A stretch of 40,811 nt of DNA from IMG/VR virus record IMGVR_UViG_3300020190_001908, positions 1-40,811 of that record; one strand, given 5' to 3'. The notes under the pieces are model-generated. The model saw only the letters and a program-made list of their open reading frames with translations. It was not told the origin of the DNA and did not search any database. The stretch comes from a virus. Below are positions 21,881 through 30,412 of the stretch, piece after piece. Positions within the stretch are counted from its first letter, which is position 1. The number at the start of each line of letters is the position of its first letter. The position numbers and the translations under genes were made by a program.

Positions 21881-23299
21881 TTACACCTTAAGTCCTGAAA
21901 AATCCTTTCGACCCATTTTCTTGGTCGTCCAGCCCATCTTATCTTCCTCATCACGACGCTGACCAAATTGGGTCTTGTCCATGACAGGACGATCCTCTAT
22001 GATATCAACCTGGGCTGATTGTTCAACATCATAGAGCCGCATTTTTTCTCTATCAACACCGACCACAAACCTGCGATTTATTGCAGGATCTGTATATCGG
22101 TTCTTGAGCTGCTTGACCATAATCTGACTGAGGTCTTGAAGTTCCTCTGTAGAGATTAGAGCAAACATGAAGTCTGCTGTCGCAGGTAGACCAAATGATT
22201 CGGATGTGTCGGTGATATCAACATCCGAGCTAGAATAACCGCTGCGGGTTGTCTGCGTAGCCGATACAATAGGCACGTTTCTCTCGACGGCCAAACCACG
22301 TAGCTCCTCTGCTATAGCCTTGATGTAGGTATAGCTATTGACATTTGATCCCGTCTTAATACGAGATGACATGCAGATATTTAGATAATCGATGTAGATA
22401 ATATCGGGCACAAATGAACGCTTGAGATTGAGTTCATTCAATAGATGTCTGAAGTGGCCCGCATGTGCAGAGGCCGTCGGATATTCCTTGATGATAAGCT
22501 TGCCGGTTGTCTTTGAGCGAAGACCTGCAATCTTCTTTTCATATAAATCGCGAGGTAAAACCTCAAGATCAGGAATAGGTACATTCAGAAGATTGGCATC
22601 AATACGTTCTGCAATCTTCTCCTCAGCCATTTCCATGGTGATATATAAAACATTCTTACCCATCATGAGATTGGCTGCGGCCATATGACACATTGCAAGA
22701 GACTTACCAACACCCGTGCCCGCAAGAATGATATTCAAAGACTTGCGAGATAGACCACCACGAGTAATCTTGTTCATCAGGTCAAGGTCAAAGGGAATCT
22801 TTTCTTCAACACGATGATAGAAGTCAAATCGTTCGGCAAAGTCATCGATTAGATCGTGACCGATATGTGCGTCAAAAGAGACGGCTAATGCATCTGAAAG
22901 TATTTGCGGAATAGAACCCTTGCCGCGATCCTTGTCCTTACCGTCAAGAATTGTGATGCTATCCATAATTGCATTATAGATTGCACGTTCTTGACAGAAT
23001 TTTTCAGTTGCATCAACCAACCACTCCTTCTCCACAGGCTCAGGCGGAGACAGGGAATTAATGATATCAATAACCGCTTGATGTTCTTTGTCACCAAGCG
23101 ACTTGACACTATCAATCTCAATGGCTAGAGCTTCACGGCTAGGTAAAGAATTGTATTTCTCTACGAAGGCAGAGATGTTGGAATAGATCAACTTCTCCGA
23201 CGCATCCGTAAAATATTTATCGCTTACAAAAGGAAGAACCTTGCGAGCGTATTCTTCATCATGAACCAGATGCCTCAGCACCGTTGTTTCGATTCGCAT
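21881..23299 (-). CDS. Replicative DNA helicase, T4 gp41-like (DnaB family)
   Basis: A 472-residue DnaB-type hexameric helicase that unwinds DNA at the fork and partners with the gp61-like primase. Walker A is AGTGVGKS (193-200), Walker B is DIIYIDYLNI, and NVPIVSATQTTRSG is the H3/sensor segment of the RecA-like ATPase. The N-terminus (LRHLVHDEEYARKVLPFV) resembles T4 gp41. GAG precedes the ATG, which overlaps the preceding gene by 41 bp. Confidence 0.95.
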   Translation of the reverse strand: MRIETTVLRHLVHDEEYARKVLPFVSDKYFTDASEKLIYSNISAFVEKYNSLPSREALAIEIDSVKSLGDKEHQAVIDIINSLSPPEPVEKEWLVDATEKFCQERAIYNAIMDSITILDGKDKDRGKGSIPQILSDALAVSFDAHIGHDLIDDFAERFDFYHRVEEKIPFDLDLMNKITRGGLSRKSLNIILAGTGVGKSLAMCHMAAANLMMGKNVLYITMEMAEEKIAERIDANLLNVPIPDLEVLPRDLYEKKIAGLRSKTTGKLIIKEYPTASAHAGHFRHLLNELNLKRSFVPDIIYIDYLNICMSSRIKTGSNVNSYTYIKAIAEELRGLAVERNVPIVSATQTTRSGYSSSDVDITDTSESFGLPATADFMFALISTEELQDLSQIMVKQLKNRYTDPAINRRFVVGVDREKMRLYDVEQSAQVDIIEDRPVMDKTQFGQRRDEEDKMGWTTKKMGRKDFSGLKV

Positions 23300-23597
23300 T
23301 ATGCATCTCTGCGGTTGTTAGAACTACGTGATATAGAATTGAGGCCAGAACGTGCTCAAAATCCTTAAGCATTTCTGGCGTCTGTTCCCAAGCTGACTTT
23401 AGAATCTTATAGGTGAAGGCAAGAACAGCATTACCTTCACCATCATCCATTTCATTTATCTTGACTGTATTGAAATAGAAATTAGTATCAGCAAACTTAC
23501 CATTTGTAATACCGAAGCATAGATGATCCTGCATAGTCGGTTCATCTATGATAGTATATTCAGCCAAGGGCTGATTCGGTATCGACCTCTTCATCAT
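23259..23597 (-). CDS. Conserved T4-like phage protein between uvsX and helicase
   Basis: A 112-residue protein starting at ATG 23597 after GGAGAAT and overlapping the UvsX gene end by 38 bp and the helicase start by 41 bp. It contains HLCFGITNGKFADTNFYFN and YHVVLTTAEMHNANRNN. A protein of similar size sits at this place in other T4-like phages, but I know no function. The position suggests a role in replication or recombination. Confidence 0.72.
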   Translation of the reverse strand: MMKRSIPNQPLAEYTIIDEPTMQDHLCFGITNGKFADTNFYFNTVKINEMDDGEGNAVLAFTYKILKSAWEQTPEMLKDFEHVLASILYHVVLTTAEMHNANRNNGAEASGS

Positions 23598-24633
23598 TAT
23601 TCTCCATCATTTGACCTTGACCATATTTGAACTCTTTACCAGCGGCAGCATCAATTTGATCTAGTAGATCCTTTGTAAAGAACCGCTCAGGATCTTCCTC
23701 AATTTGTTTGCCATAAAACTTACTACCATCAGGCATCTCAAAACGATTTGATACTTTTTTAATTATATCATGTTTCTCAGCCAAGTCAAGAAGTCCATAG
23801 TATCTATTGAGCCCACTATCATAAGATAGCCTTACATCAATAGACTTGTTTTCCTTGGTAAAGCGGCTCTTAGCCAAACGGCAATGAATTATATTACCAA
23901 TAACTTCTGTGCCATCGCGGTCTTTCTTTTTAGATAAAAATACAACCTGCGAGGCTGCATATTTCAAACCCTCACCACCACCCATATCCTTAGTTGGTAC
24001 ATATGCACCAATTACATTGAAGATATGATTGGTAACGAGCAGCGAAACATTGGCCCGAGCAAGCTTAAGAGATAGCGCACGGAATGCACCACGAATAAGC
24101 TGTGAGCGGGTCATGTCTCGCGTATTCTTACCCTCAGAGATATCTTCAATCTCTTTCTCGGTTGACAGCTGACCAAGCGAGTCAAGAACCATAAGCATTT
24201 TCGGGCGCTCCTTCTCAGGCACCTTCAGATAGTTGTCAAGAATTCGCATCGCATGAGTGCGGAAACTTTGCACAGTGGCCTGCTCAGAAATAACCACGCG
24301 GCGAGGATCAATACCACGCGCGATAAACATTTCCTTTGTCACAGCAGCTTCGGTATCATAATAGATCACACCAGCATCAGGATTATCCTTCAGGAATTGC
24401 TGCACCAGACCAAGCACAAAGAACGTCTTACCTGTCGCGCTTTCACCAGCAAAGACAGTAATCTTATTATTAGGCACACCACCATAGATGCTACCAGAGA
24501 GTGCAGCATTCAGCAGGTATGATCCGGTATTCATGGTACCTGCAAACTCTGATGAGTGCATACCATCATCTGCAATGTGGGTATCGACATCGCCAATTTG
24601 CTTGACCATATCACGAAAGAAGTCCTTGCTCAT
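23560..24633 (-). CDS. uvsX: UvsX-like RecA family recombinase
   Basis: A 357-residue strand-exchange ATPase for recombination-dependent replication and repair. Walker A GESATGKT (63-70), Walker B-like MLMVLDSLGQLS, and a GGGEGLKYAASQVVFL segment identify the RecA/UvsX core. The C-terminus is acidic (ENNDEEVDTES), as in RecA proteins. AAGGAG precedes the ATG, which overlaps the upstream stop as TAATG. Confidence 0.95.
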   Translation of the reverse strand: MSKDFFRDMVKQIGDVDTHIADDGMHSSEFAGTMNTGSYLLNAALSGSIYGGVPNNKITVFAGESATGKTFFVLGLVQQFLKDNPDAGVIYYDTEAAVTKEMFIARGIDPRRVVISEQATVQSFRTHAMRILDNYLKVPEKERPKMLMVLDSLGQLSTEKEIEDISEGKNTRDMTRSQLIRGAFRALSLKLARANVSLLVTNHIFNVIGAYVPTKDMGGGEGLKYAASQVVFLSKKKDRDGTEVIGNIIHCRLAKSRFTKENKSIDVRLSYDSGLNRYYGLLDLAEKHDIIKKVSNRFEMPDGSKFYGKQIEEDPERFFTKDLLDQIDAAAGKEFKYGQGQMMENNDEEVDTESALG

Positions 24634-25277
24634 TATCTATCTCCTTGTGTTTCGTTTGATTTGAATTCTGTCATATAGCTATTGTCTGTGATTTGATTAC
24701 GCTTATTTTCTACGGAATATACTGTCATGTCAATCTGATATCCTGGGTTATTCTTAAGTGGCACATCAATCCACGCATCATCATGCCAGATGATTCTATT
24801 GTTTGGATATGCGTAAAAGTTTCCATCATCTACTTTAAACATGTGAGCACACTTATGCTCTGGGGTTTCGCTAAAGTTTGTATCTAATACACCCTTATTC
24901 TCCCATGACCAATCCATAGTAAACATATACTCACCACCCATGCGAGTATTATCACATCGAACAAGCTGTGCGCGAAGGCCAGCCATTCGCGCGCGAATAT
25001 TTACATCAATATATGGGCTAAAGCAGTTCCAGTAATAGCATTCTTCGATTTTTGGAACTGGTGCATCTTTCTTCCAGCAAAAGGCCATCAGAGGACGACG
25101 AGTCCAATTGACGCCATTATCAAGAAATGCCTCAAAGAGAGGCACTCGCTTTTCAAGACTAGCAACACTATGCACATCACAAAGCGAAAATTCACCATGA
25201 CCCTTTTCATGATTATAGAGATATTCATTTCTCATATAACATGTAAATGTGGGCAAATTGTGATTGAGATATGCCAT
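24633..25277 (-). CDS. Conserved T4-like phage protein, 214 aa
   Basis: Lies between DNA polymerase and UvsX and is joined to both by TAATG overlaps. It is rich in aromatic residues and Trp (FTMDWSWENKG, RIIWHDDAWIDVP) and starts LPTFTCYMRNEYLYNHEKGHGEF. A protein of this type occurs in the same slot in cyanophage-type T4-like phages, but no function is known to me. A replication accessory role is inferred from context only. Confidence 0.7.
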   Translation of the reverse strand: MAYLNHNLPTFTCYMRNEYLYNHEKGHGEFSLCDVHSVASLEKRVPLFEAFLDNGVNWTRRPLMAFCWKKDAPVPKIEECYYWNCFSPYIDVNIRARMAGLRAQLVRCDNTRMGGEYMFTMDWSWENKGVLDTNFSETPEHKCAHMFKVDDGNFYAYPNNRIIWHDDAWIDVPLKNNPGYQIDMTVYSVENKRNQITDNSYMTEFKSNETQGDR

Positions 25278-27778
25278 TAGGTGAAAAACTTCTCCAATGT
25301 GGGTCGATCCTCATCTCGCCAACCAATTACGTCGAGGATCGAACGAAGTGGTTCAAGAAATGCCTTATCAAATTGTGTTTTATAGTCTATGTAGCATTCG
25401 ATATCAAACTCGGGTGGTAGCACCGACGGGATAGCCAGAACATTTTCACCTAGCGTATTAGGTATCTTGAGATAACAAAACTTGACCTTCTCACCATCTT
25501 TGATAGTCTGATAAGTCTTATCAAGACCAAGCTGCTTAAGCTTACGATTGTATGCAAGGCTAGCCCGCACATGAATCGGAATGCTTTTCTCTGCGCGAGA
25601 ATATTTTGTAATACCTTGCACGCCACGAGGAAACGAAATGTCTTCGAACGGCAACTTATTGAAATGTTCGCGAAAGGCGACAATAAAGGCTTGAAGCGCA
25701 GCCTCATCCTTATTCATAATGATGTCAAGCGCATCCTTAATGGCCTTGCGACAAGGACCAGGCGTAGATGATTTGACAGCCTCGATGCCCATCATCTTTA
25801 GTTTTGGATTCTCATAGCGCACACCTTCAGAGTCATGTACGTTGAGAATATATCGCTTCTTACCAGTCCAGATACCGCGGTCGGCGATCACCTCGCGCTT
25901 CATCGACATCTTCTGTGCGAAGGCATTCATATGCTCGCGCAGACCAGCATAAATCTTATCGATAATAGGTTCAAAGCCTTGCGATGCAACCTTGTCAAGG
26001 TAATTGACAATCTGTTCGTGTGTAGGATTCTTACCATCAAAAATCTTTTTGACGAGATCATCAAGTGTGATATACAAGCTATCGGTATCAACCGCGATCA
26101 CATAATCCTTGTCAGTTGTGCCAAGTAGCTTATTGATATATTCATTGATCTTGACCTCAGCCCAGCGAATAGAAAGCTGACCACCAACCGTGATGGCCGT
26201 AGCTTGATTGAGGTCATAGAAACGAAAATATGGATTACCGATAGCACCGTAAGCTGAGTTTAGCTGAACCTTCTTTGCAAGTTGCATGTTCTTGTATCGA
26301 GATACAGCCTTCTCATGTTCGCGCCTTTCTTGTGGAGTCTTAGCAGCCTCGACGTCTTTCTGCGCGGCAATCATCTTGCGCTTATATTCAGAACGACTGT
26401 CATACATGCGCTCCATCATCTCAGGTAGAAAGCCCTGCCGTTCATTGCTGAAGTATCTACCATTGGCCGCGAGACTACTGCCCTCGCGAATAGGCGGCGA
26501 AAACTTCGGATCAAGCAGCTTATCAACAGTGATATCTACGCGGTTCTCACGGTCAAGCATCTCGGGTGAGATGTTATATTGCATGATAAGATGCGGATAC
26601 AGAGAATTCAGGTCAAATGAAAGCACCCATTGGTGAGCACCAACCAGAGGCTCCTTGACATATGCACCGACATAGGCCTCATCCTTGCTACCACCGCCAG
26701 TCATCGGCACACAGATTTTCTTCTTCCACAGATGATTGTGGATAAGCACATCCCACATCTTTACCTGTGTGAATACATCAGTATAGTTAACCTTGGCATC
26801 ATAGGCCAGAGCTAGCACCATATCGATTAACTTCATCTTCTCATCGAGGCGGTCGACAAGCTCAACGTCTTTGATGTTATAGTCAATAAACTTCTGATAG
26901 TTTTCCTTGTATAGCTTGTGCAGAGAGCCATATTCGGAGTAATCAAGCTTCTTTTCACCAAGCTCGACATGAGCAATGTGATCGAGGCGATAAGACTCTT
27001 GCTGCGAATACGTGAATTTCTTGTAGAGTTCCAGATAGTCAAGAGTCGAGACACCAGCAATATCAACAGCAGTTTGTGTCTTACCCATGATGTTTGTGGT
27101 GCGCTGCGAGATAAAGCCCCACGGCGAGAGGCGCTTTGCGGCCTTCTCATCAAGAACCTTGGAGATGCGATTGACCAGATACGGAATGTCGAAGAATGTG
27201 ATATTCCAACCAGTGACAATCTCGGGATGATATCCACGCTCCCATTCGATCAAGAATGTCTCCAGCAGGTCACGCTCATCACGGCAGCGAATATATCGCA
27301 CAGCATGATGCGACGGCCGATAGTCACCGCAACCCATTGCAATGATTTTCTTGCCGCGCTTGAGTGTGATTGCCGTAATAGGTTCTTGGGCTAGCTCTGG
27401 AGTCGGAAAGCCATTCTCAGACCCGACCTCGATATCAAGGTTGGCTATCTCAATCAAGTCGCGGTCATACTGAATTTCACCAGGGTATTCTTCATTGAGG
27501 AATGCATACTGGAATCGCGGCAAACCATAGATATCAAAATTGGATACATCACTGTATTTTTCAATGAAGTCTTTGGCCTCGCGAATGCGCTCAAACTGCA
27601 TGGGTTCAACTGCATTCCCAAACATATTGTGCCAACCAGATTTAGAGTGCCCACCCTTGGATGGCACAAAAAGCGTTGGTTGATACTTGATGCGGTCGGA
27701 GAAGCGGATACCATTCTCGTAACCACGTACGTGAATGGTATCACCGATTTGAAAGGCAAAGGTATAGAATTTTGTCAT
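25277..27778 (-). CDS. Family B DNA polymerase, T4 gp43-like
   Basis: The phage replicase, 833 aa, slightly shorter than T4 gp43. The 3'-5' exonuclease has NLDIEVGSE (Asp115, Glu117) and GWNITFFDIPYL. Polymerase motifs are SFDLNSLYPHL (motif A, near 391), KKVQLNSAYGAIGNP (motif B, near 508) and AVDTDSLYITLDD (motif C, near 565). No intein or intron is present. The -10 box lies exactly 6 nt before the ATG and there is no ribosome-binding site, so it is predicted to be translated from a leaderless mRNA. Confidence 0.97.
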   Translation of the reverse strand: MTKFYTFAFQIGDTIHVRGYENGIRFSDRIKYQPTLFVPSKGGHSKSGWHNMFGNAVEPMQFERIREAKDFIEKYSDVSNFDIYGLPRFQYAFLNEEYPGEIQYDRDLIEIANLDIEVGSENGFPTPELAQEPITAITLKRGKKIIAMGCGDYRPSHHAVRYIRCRDERDLLETFLIEWERGYHPEIVTGWNITFFDIPYLVNRISKVLDEKAAKRLSPWGFISQRTTNIMGKTQTAVDIAGVSTLDYLELYKKFTYSQQESYRLDHIAHVELGEKKLDYSEYGSLHKLYKENYQKFIDYNIKDVELVDRLDEKMKLIDMVLALAYDAKVNYTDVFTQVKMWDVLIHNHLWKKKICVPMTGGGSKDEAYVGAYVKEPLVGAHQWVLSFDLNSLYPHLIMQYNISPEMLDRENRVDITVDKLLDPKFSPPIREGSSLAANGRYFSNERQGFLPEMMERMYDSRSEYKRKMIAAQKDVEAAKTPQERREHEKAVSRYKNMQLAKKVQLNSAYGAIGNPYFRFYDLNQATAITVGGQLSIRWAEVKINEYINKLLGTTDKDYVIAVDTDSLYITLDDLVKKIFDGKNPTHEQIVNYLDKVASQGFEPIIDKIYAGLREHMNAFAQKMSMKREVIADRGIWTGKKRYILNVHDSEGVRYENPKLKMMGIEAVKSSTPGPCRKAIKDALDIIMNKDEAALQAFIVAFREHFNKLPFEDISFPRGVQGITKYSRAEKSIPIHVRASLAYNRKLKQLGLDKTYQTIKDGEKVKFCYLKIPNTLGENVLAIPSVLPPEFDIECYIDYKTQFDKAFLEPLRSILDVIGWRDEDRPTLEKFFT

Positions 27779-27784
27779 GCCGCC

Positions 27785-27813
27785 ATTATATACGATTTTT
27801 ACTTGCGTGTAAA
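27785..27813 (-). promoter_or_regulatory. Sigma70-like promoter for DNA polymerase, leaderless
   Basis: TTTACA at 27813-27808, a 17-nt spacer, TATAAT at 27790-27785, then GGCGGC and the polymerase ATG. A start site 7 nt after the -10 would be the A of the ATG itself. The -35 overlaps the end of the preceding gene. Confidence 0.75.
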
Positions 27814-28122
27814 GGGTATAATGTTCTCGTTTTTAGGTAGTTCATCAGTTTCTAGTTTAGCATTGTATCCTGTGATCATCTCATTATCAGGTTCATAGGT
27901 AAAAAGAATATTGCTTGCAGCGATGCGAATATTCTTATTTATAGTAAATGGAATATAGTCTGTTATTCCGACGGAGGGCGCACCTGAGCTATTAGTCATC
28001 CCAACCAATAGCCCAGGATATGCAATTTCCCATGCATATGCTATAGTATTATAGCGCGCATGGCATACTATATCTTCGCCTGTGATTAGCTTGAGACCAA
28101 TCACAGGCCATTCGCGTGACAT
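27799..28122 (-). CDS. Conserved T4-like phage protein, 107 aa (Sm-like?)
   Basis: Begins REWPVIGLKLITGEDIVCHA and ends ILFTYEPDNEMITGYNAKLET. Cyanophage-type T4-like phages carry short proteins with this opening (KLxTGEDI) and closing (EPDxxxxxxYN), and the pattern resembles an Sm-like beta barrel. No function is known to me. The start overlaps the endolysin stop as TAATG. Confidence 0.65.
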   Translation of the reverse strand: MSREWPVIGLKLITGEDIVCHARYNTIAYAWEIAYPGLLVGMTNSSGAPSVGITDYIPFTINKNIRIAASNILFTYEPDNEMITGYNAKLETDELPKNENIIPFTRK

Positions 28123-28772
28123 TAGTGATTGCCTACTACACCTAGAATTTTATGATAGTGATGCTCGCGATCAGCAAGACCAAGATCACCACCATTGACA
28201 AGCTTTGTCATCTTGCGAACATCACCAGTGTCAGCAACTTCATTTAGGCCGCGCGACTTCCAGAACCAAGCAGCAGAACGAACAGCACCTTCCGGAGTCT
28301 CTAGATATGCAGGATCAGAAACTAGATCCTTACCAAGACCCTGACCGCAGCGCGTATAATTGCTACGACCCGTTAGCTGAATTAGACCGCGACCACGGAA
28401 GGCCCAACCGTCACCCTTATTTACATTACCAAGATTTTTTGCACCCCATGCACCACCATAGATAATATTTGCGATACCTTCCTGATTAGCAGGCTTCTTA
28501 GTTGCATCATTACGACCAACCTCAGCAGCCTGAGAAGCCATGATGCGAGAACCAAAGAGAGCAGTCAGAGCCGATGCCTTGTAATTTAGGTTCTCCTTAA
28601 TCGCACTAAACTGAGCGGATTCATGAGCAACCTGAGACAGAAACCCTGCGACTCGCTTTGGTGTATTGATTTCAAATTCCCCACAAGCAGCAACAAGAGC
28701 ATCAGCATACTTGTTTAGATTGTCCTTATTAGCCTTCGGAAAACACTTGTGCAGGATTTCTGCTGTAAGCAT
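28122..28772 (-). CDS. Endolysin, glycoside hydrolase family 19-like
   Basis: A 216-residue lysozyme/chitinase-type endolysin for cell-wall degradation at lysis. RVAGFLSQVAHESAQFSA carries the catalytic Glu51, and WAFRGRGLIQLTGRSNYTRCG is the GH19 substrate-cleft signature. The rest (LVSDPAYLETPEGAVRSAAWFW) fits phage GH19 lysins. There is no signal peptide, so it would need a holin, none of which I identify here. AGGAGA precedes the ATG. Confidence 0.92.
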   Translation of the reverse strand: MLTAEILHKCFPKANKDNLNKYADALVAACGEFEINTPKRVAGFLSQVAHESAQFSAIKENLNYKASALTALFGSRIMASQAAEVGRNDATKKPANQEGIANIIYGGAWGAKNLGNVNKGDGWAFRGRGLIQLTGRSNYTRCGQGLGKDLVSDPAYLETPEGAVRSAAWFWKSRGLNEVADTGDVRKMTKLVNGGDLGLADREHHYHKILGVVGNH

Positions 28773-28783
28773 TAGGCGTTCTC

Positions 28784-28939
28784 CTAACGATTGTTCGAAT
28801 TTAATTCATCTAGTCTGGCTTGTAGGAGCTGTCTGTGTTCCTTAGCAATCCGATGGTCGGCTAGCATATAAGAAACCTCTTGGCTCTCACACCACTCTGT
28901 ATATATTGTGCGTATCTTTGACATTACTCTGTGAAACAT
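28784..28939 (-). CDS. Small helical protein before endolysin, 51 aa
   Basis: Begins MFHRVMSKIRTIYTEW and is probably helical throughout, ending LQARLDELNSNNR. GGAG lies 6 nt upstream of the ATG. The ribosome-binding site follows immediately after a strong terminator, so expression needs read-through. It has no transmembrane segment, so it is not an evident holin. Function unknown. Confidence 0.65.
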   Translation of the reverse strand: MFHRVMSKIRTIYTEWCESQEVSYMLADHRIAKEHRQLLQARLDELNSNNR

Positions 28940-28950
28940 CTCTTTCTCCA

Positions 28951-28986
28951 AATGAAAAATGGGGAGAGGGATTCCACCCTCTCCCC
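28951..28986 (-). terminator. Rho-independent terminator after hsp20
   Basis: On the minus strand GGGGAGAGGG (28986-28977) pairs perfectly with CCCTCTCCCC (28970-28961) around a 6-nt loop, followed by ATTTTTC. It lies 20 nt after the Hsp20 stop and directly before the ribosome-binding site of the 51-aa gene. Confidence 0.9.
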
Positions 28987-29005
28987 TTGGCAAGAGCACT
29001 AGGGC

Positions 29006-29482
29006 TCAGCCATTTAATTGCTGAGGATCTGACTTTCTAGACTTCTTTGACGATTCACCGTCAGCAATATCCACCTTTCGAGGCTTCTTGCTATCTGGAA
29101 TCACATTCTCAAGCCAGACCTTCAAGAGACCGTTGATAATCTCCGCGTTCTGAACTTCAATTGAGTCGGCCAGATGGAACTCACGCTTGAATGCGCGGTC
29201 GGCAATACCCTTATATAGATAAGTAGACTTCTCATCATTCTTGGTCGCGCCACGAATGAACAGCTTGTTATCCTGAAGCTCAATCTCGAGGTCTGAGCGA
29301 CCGAAGCCGGCAACAGCCACTTCGATCACATATTTGTTTTCATCGACCTTGGCAATGTTATAGGGTGGCCAGCCAGGCACAGCTTTAGTAAGATTTTCTG
29401 TGGCTTCAAGTATACGCTTTTGCATATCACCAAAGCCAACAGTGAACATGTCCAGCTTGGACAGATCGCTTAGTAGTACCAT
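29006..29482 (-). CDS. Small heat shock protein, Hsp20/alpha-crystallin
   Basis: A 158-residue holdase chaperone of the IbpA type, common in T4-like phages of marine and alphaproteobacterial hosts. The alpha-crystallin domain spans roughly residues 38-130: YNIAKVDENKYVIEVAVAGF, LEIELQDNKLFIRG, AFKREFHLAD and NGLLKVWLEN. The tail is Lys/Ser-rich. The strong GGAGG ribosome-binding site lies in a 6-bp hairpin. A terminator follows the gene. Phage Hsp20 is thought to help virion protein folding, consistent with its candidate late-type promoter. Confidence 0.95.
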   Translation of the reverse strand: MVLLSDLSKLDMFTVGFGDMQKRILEATENLTKAVPGWPPYNIAKVDENKYVIEVAVAGFGRSDLEIELQDNKLFIRGATKNDEKSTYLYKGIADRAFKREFHLADSIEVQNAEIINGLLKVWLENVIPDSKKPRKVDIADGESSKKSRKSDPQQLNG

Positions 29483-29483
29483 G

Positions 29484-29500
29484 TTATCCTCCTTGGATAA
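29484..29500 (-). promoter_or_regulatory. Hairpin over Hsp20 ribosome-binding site
   Basis: In the mRNA, UUAUCC-AAGGA-GGAUAA is a perfect 6-bp inverted repeat that buries part of the AAGGAGG Shine-Dalgarno, ending 1 nt before the AUG. A second hairpin (AGCATC/GATGCT, 29540-29518) lies upstream in the same leader. The arrangement resembles RNA thermometers that control small heat shock genes. Confidence 0.5.
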
Positions 29501-29545
29501 GCGAGGGTTAATAAAATAGCATCCCCGATTGAGCGATGCTGTCTA

Positions 29546-29574
29546 TATTTATCAGGAAGTCATCCCTCTGTCAA
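29546..29574 (-). promoter_or_regulatory. Promoter for hsp20 (TTGACA-17-TAAATA)
   Basis: TTGACA at 29574-29569, exactly 17 nt, then TAAATA at 29551-29546 in GATAAATATAG. It fits a sigma70 promoter, and the -10 alone fits the TAAATA late-type motif seen at 13.5, 18.0 and 20.5 kb. The -35 lies within the end of the MazG-like gene. It would give a leader of about 60 nt. Confidence 0.65.
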
Positions 29575-29958
29575 GGGCAAATCAGTCATCTCAGGTAATA
29601 AAAAAGAGAGGTCTGGTGATGAATATGTTGACGGCTTCATGACCTTACCGTTCTCGTCCTTGATACGTTTACCGTCAACAAACTTGCTCATATTAGAGCG
29701 ATGAACCTCGGCAAAGCACTTATCAAGATCGATACCAAATGCGTGACCAGCACCGTATACCACATATAACAAATCGGTCAATGCATCGGCGATCTCGATG
29801 ATATCTTCATTCACCATACCTTCTTGAAGCTCAGTGAGTTCTTCATCAATTAGCTTATATCTCAATAGACGAATCTTATCTTCAGGCCAGGTAGGTGTTG
29901 TATGCACATCTTGTTCGGCTACTCTCATGAAGTCGGCCACCATAGCAAAATTACTCAT
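29560..29958 (-). CDS. MazG-like nucleoside triphosphate pyrophosphohydrolase
   Basis: A 132-residue all-helical NTP-PPase (MazG/PRA-PH superfamily). The metal-binding residues are in IDEELTELQEG (ExxE) and IIEIADALTDLLYVVYG (ExxD), followed by GIDLDKCFAEVHRSNMSKF, a signature of phage members. It would hydrolyse NTPs or (p)ppGpp-like nucleotides, possibly cleaning the pool or altering host stress signalling. AAGGA precedes the ATG. Confidence 0.9.
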   Translation of the reverse strand: MSNFAMVADFMRVAEQDVHTTPTWPEDKIRLLRYKLIDEELTELQEGMVNEDIIEIADALTDLLYVVYGAGHAFGIDLDKCFAEVHRSNMSKFVDGKRIKDENGKVMKPSTYSSPDLSFLLPEMTDLPLTEG

Positions 29959-29959
29959 A

Positions 29960-30412
29960 TTAATTCCTTACATTGTCACCAAGAGTCGAGTGTAGAAACC
30001 ACCCATGTTTCTTATGAGCACCCATGCGCTCAGAAAGAAAATCAGATACATCATGCGCCATTGCAGCCTCGGCTGCATCATATGCAATTTTAATTGACTG
30101 TAAAACTTTAGCATTGTCAACTGCCAGAGTAAGAATCATCTCTTTTGCTTCAGGCACAGTCTCAAGTTCAACAAGTGTTGTCAGTTCTTTGAATCGACCT
30201 AAAGTACCAGGAGCATATGCACCGGATGCGCGAATATATTCGCCAAGTGGATCGATTGCACCATGAACGTCGTTATAGATATTACCAAATAAACCATGAT
30301 ACTGAACGAAATCGGGGCCCTGAACATTCCAATGGAAATACTGAGCCTTGACAGCAAATACATATGTATCGGCTAGTGCTACTTTCAAAGACTCAATAAA
30401 GTAGTCAGTCAT
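29960..30412 (-). CDS. Dps/ferritin-like protein
   Basis: A 150-residue four-helix protein of the Dps family. KAQYFHWNVQGPDFVQYHGLF supplies the His and the following NDVHGAIDPLGEYIRASG the Asp/Glu residues of the inter-subunit ferroxidase site. Dps proteins bind iron, detoxify peroxide and may coat DNA. A phage copy could protect replicating DNA or the host from oxidative damage. The start overlaps the RegA stop as TAATG. Confidence 0.92.
   Translation of the reverse strand: MTDYFIESLKVALADTYVFAVKAQYFHWNVQGPDFVQYHGLFGNIYNDVHGAIDPLGEYIRASGAYAPGTLGRFKELTTLVELETVPEAKEMILTLAVDNAKVLQSIKIAYDAAEAAMAHDVSDFLSERMGAHKKHGWFLHSTLGDNVRN

Noticed and set aside
28940-28999. Extension of the 51-aa gene upstream to 28999
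   Set aside because: The extra codons are the terminator stem itself. A good GGAG site precedes the ATG at 28939.
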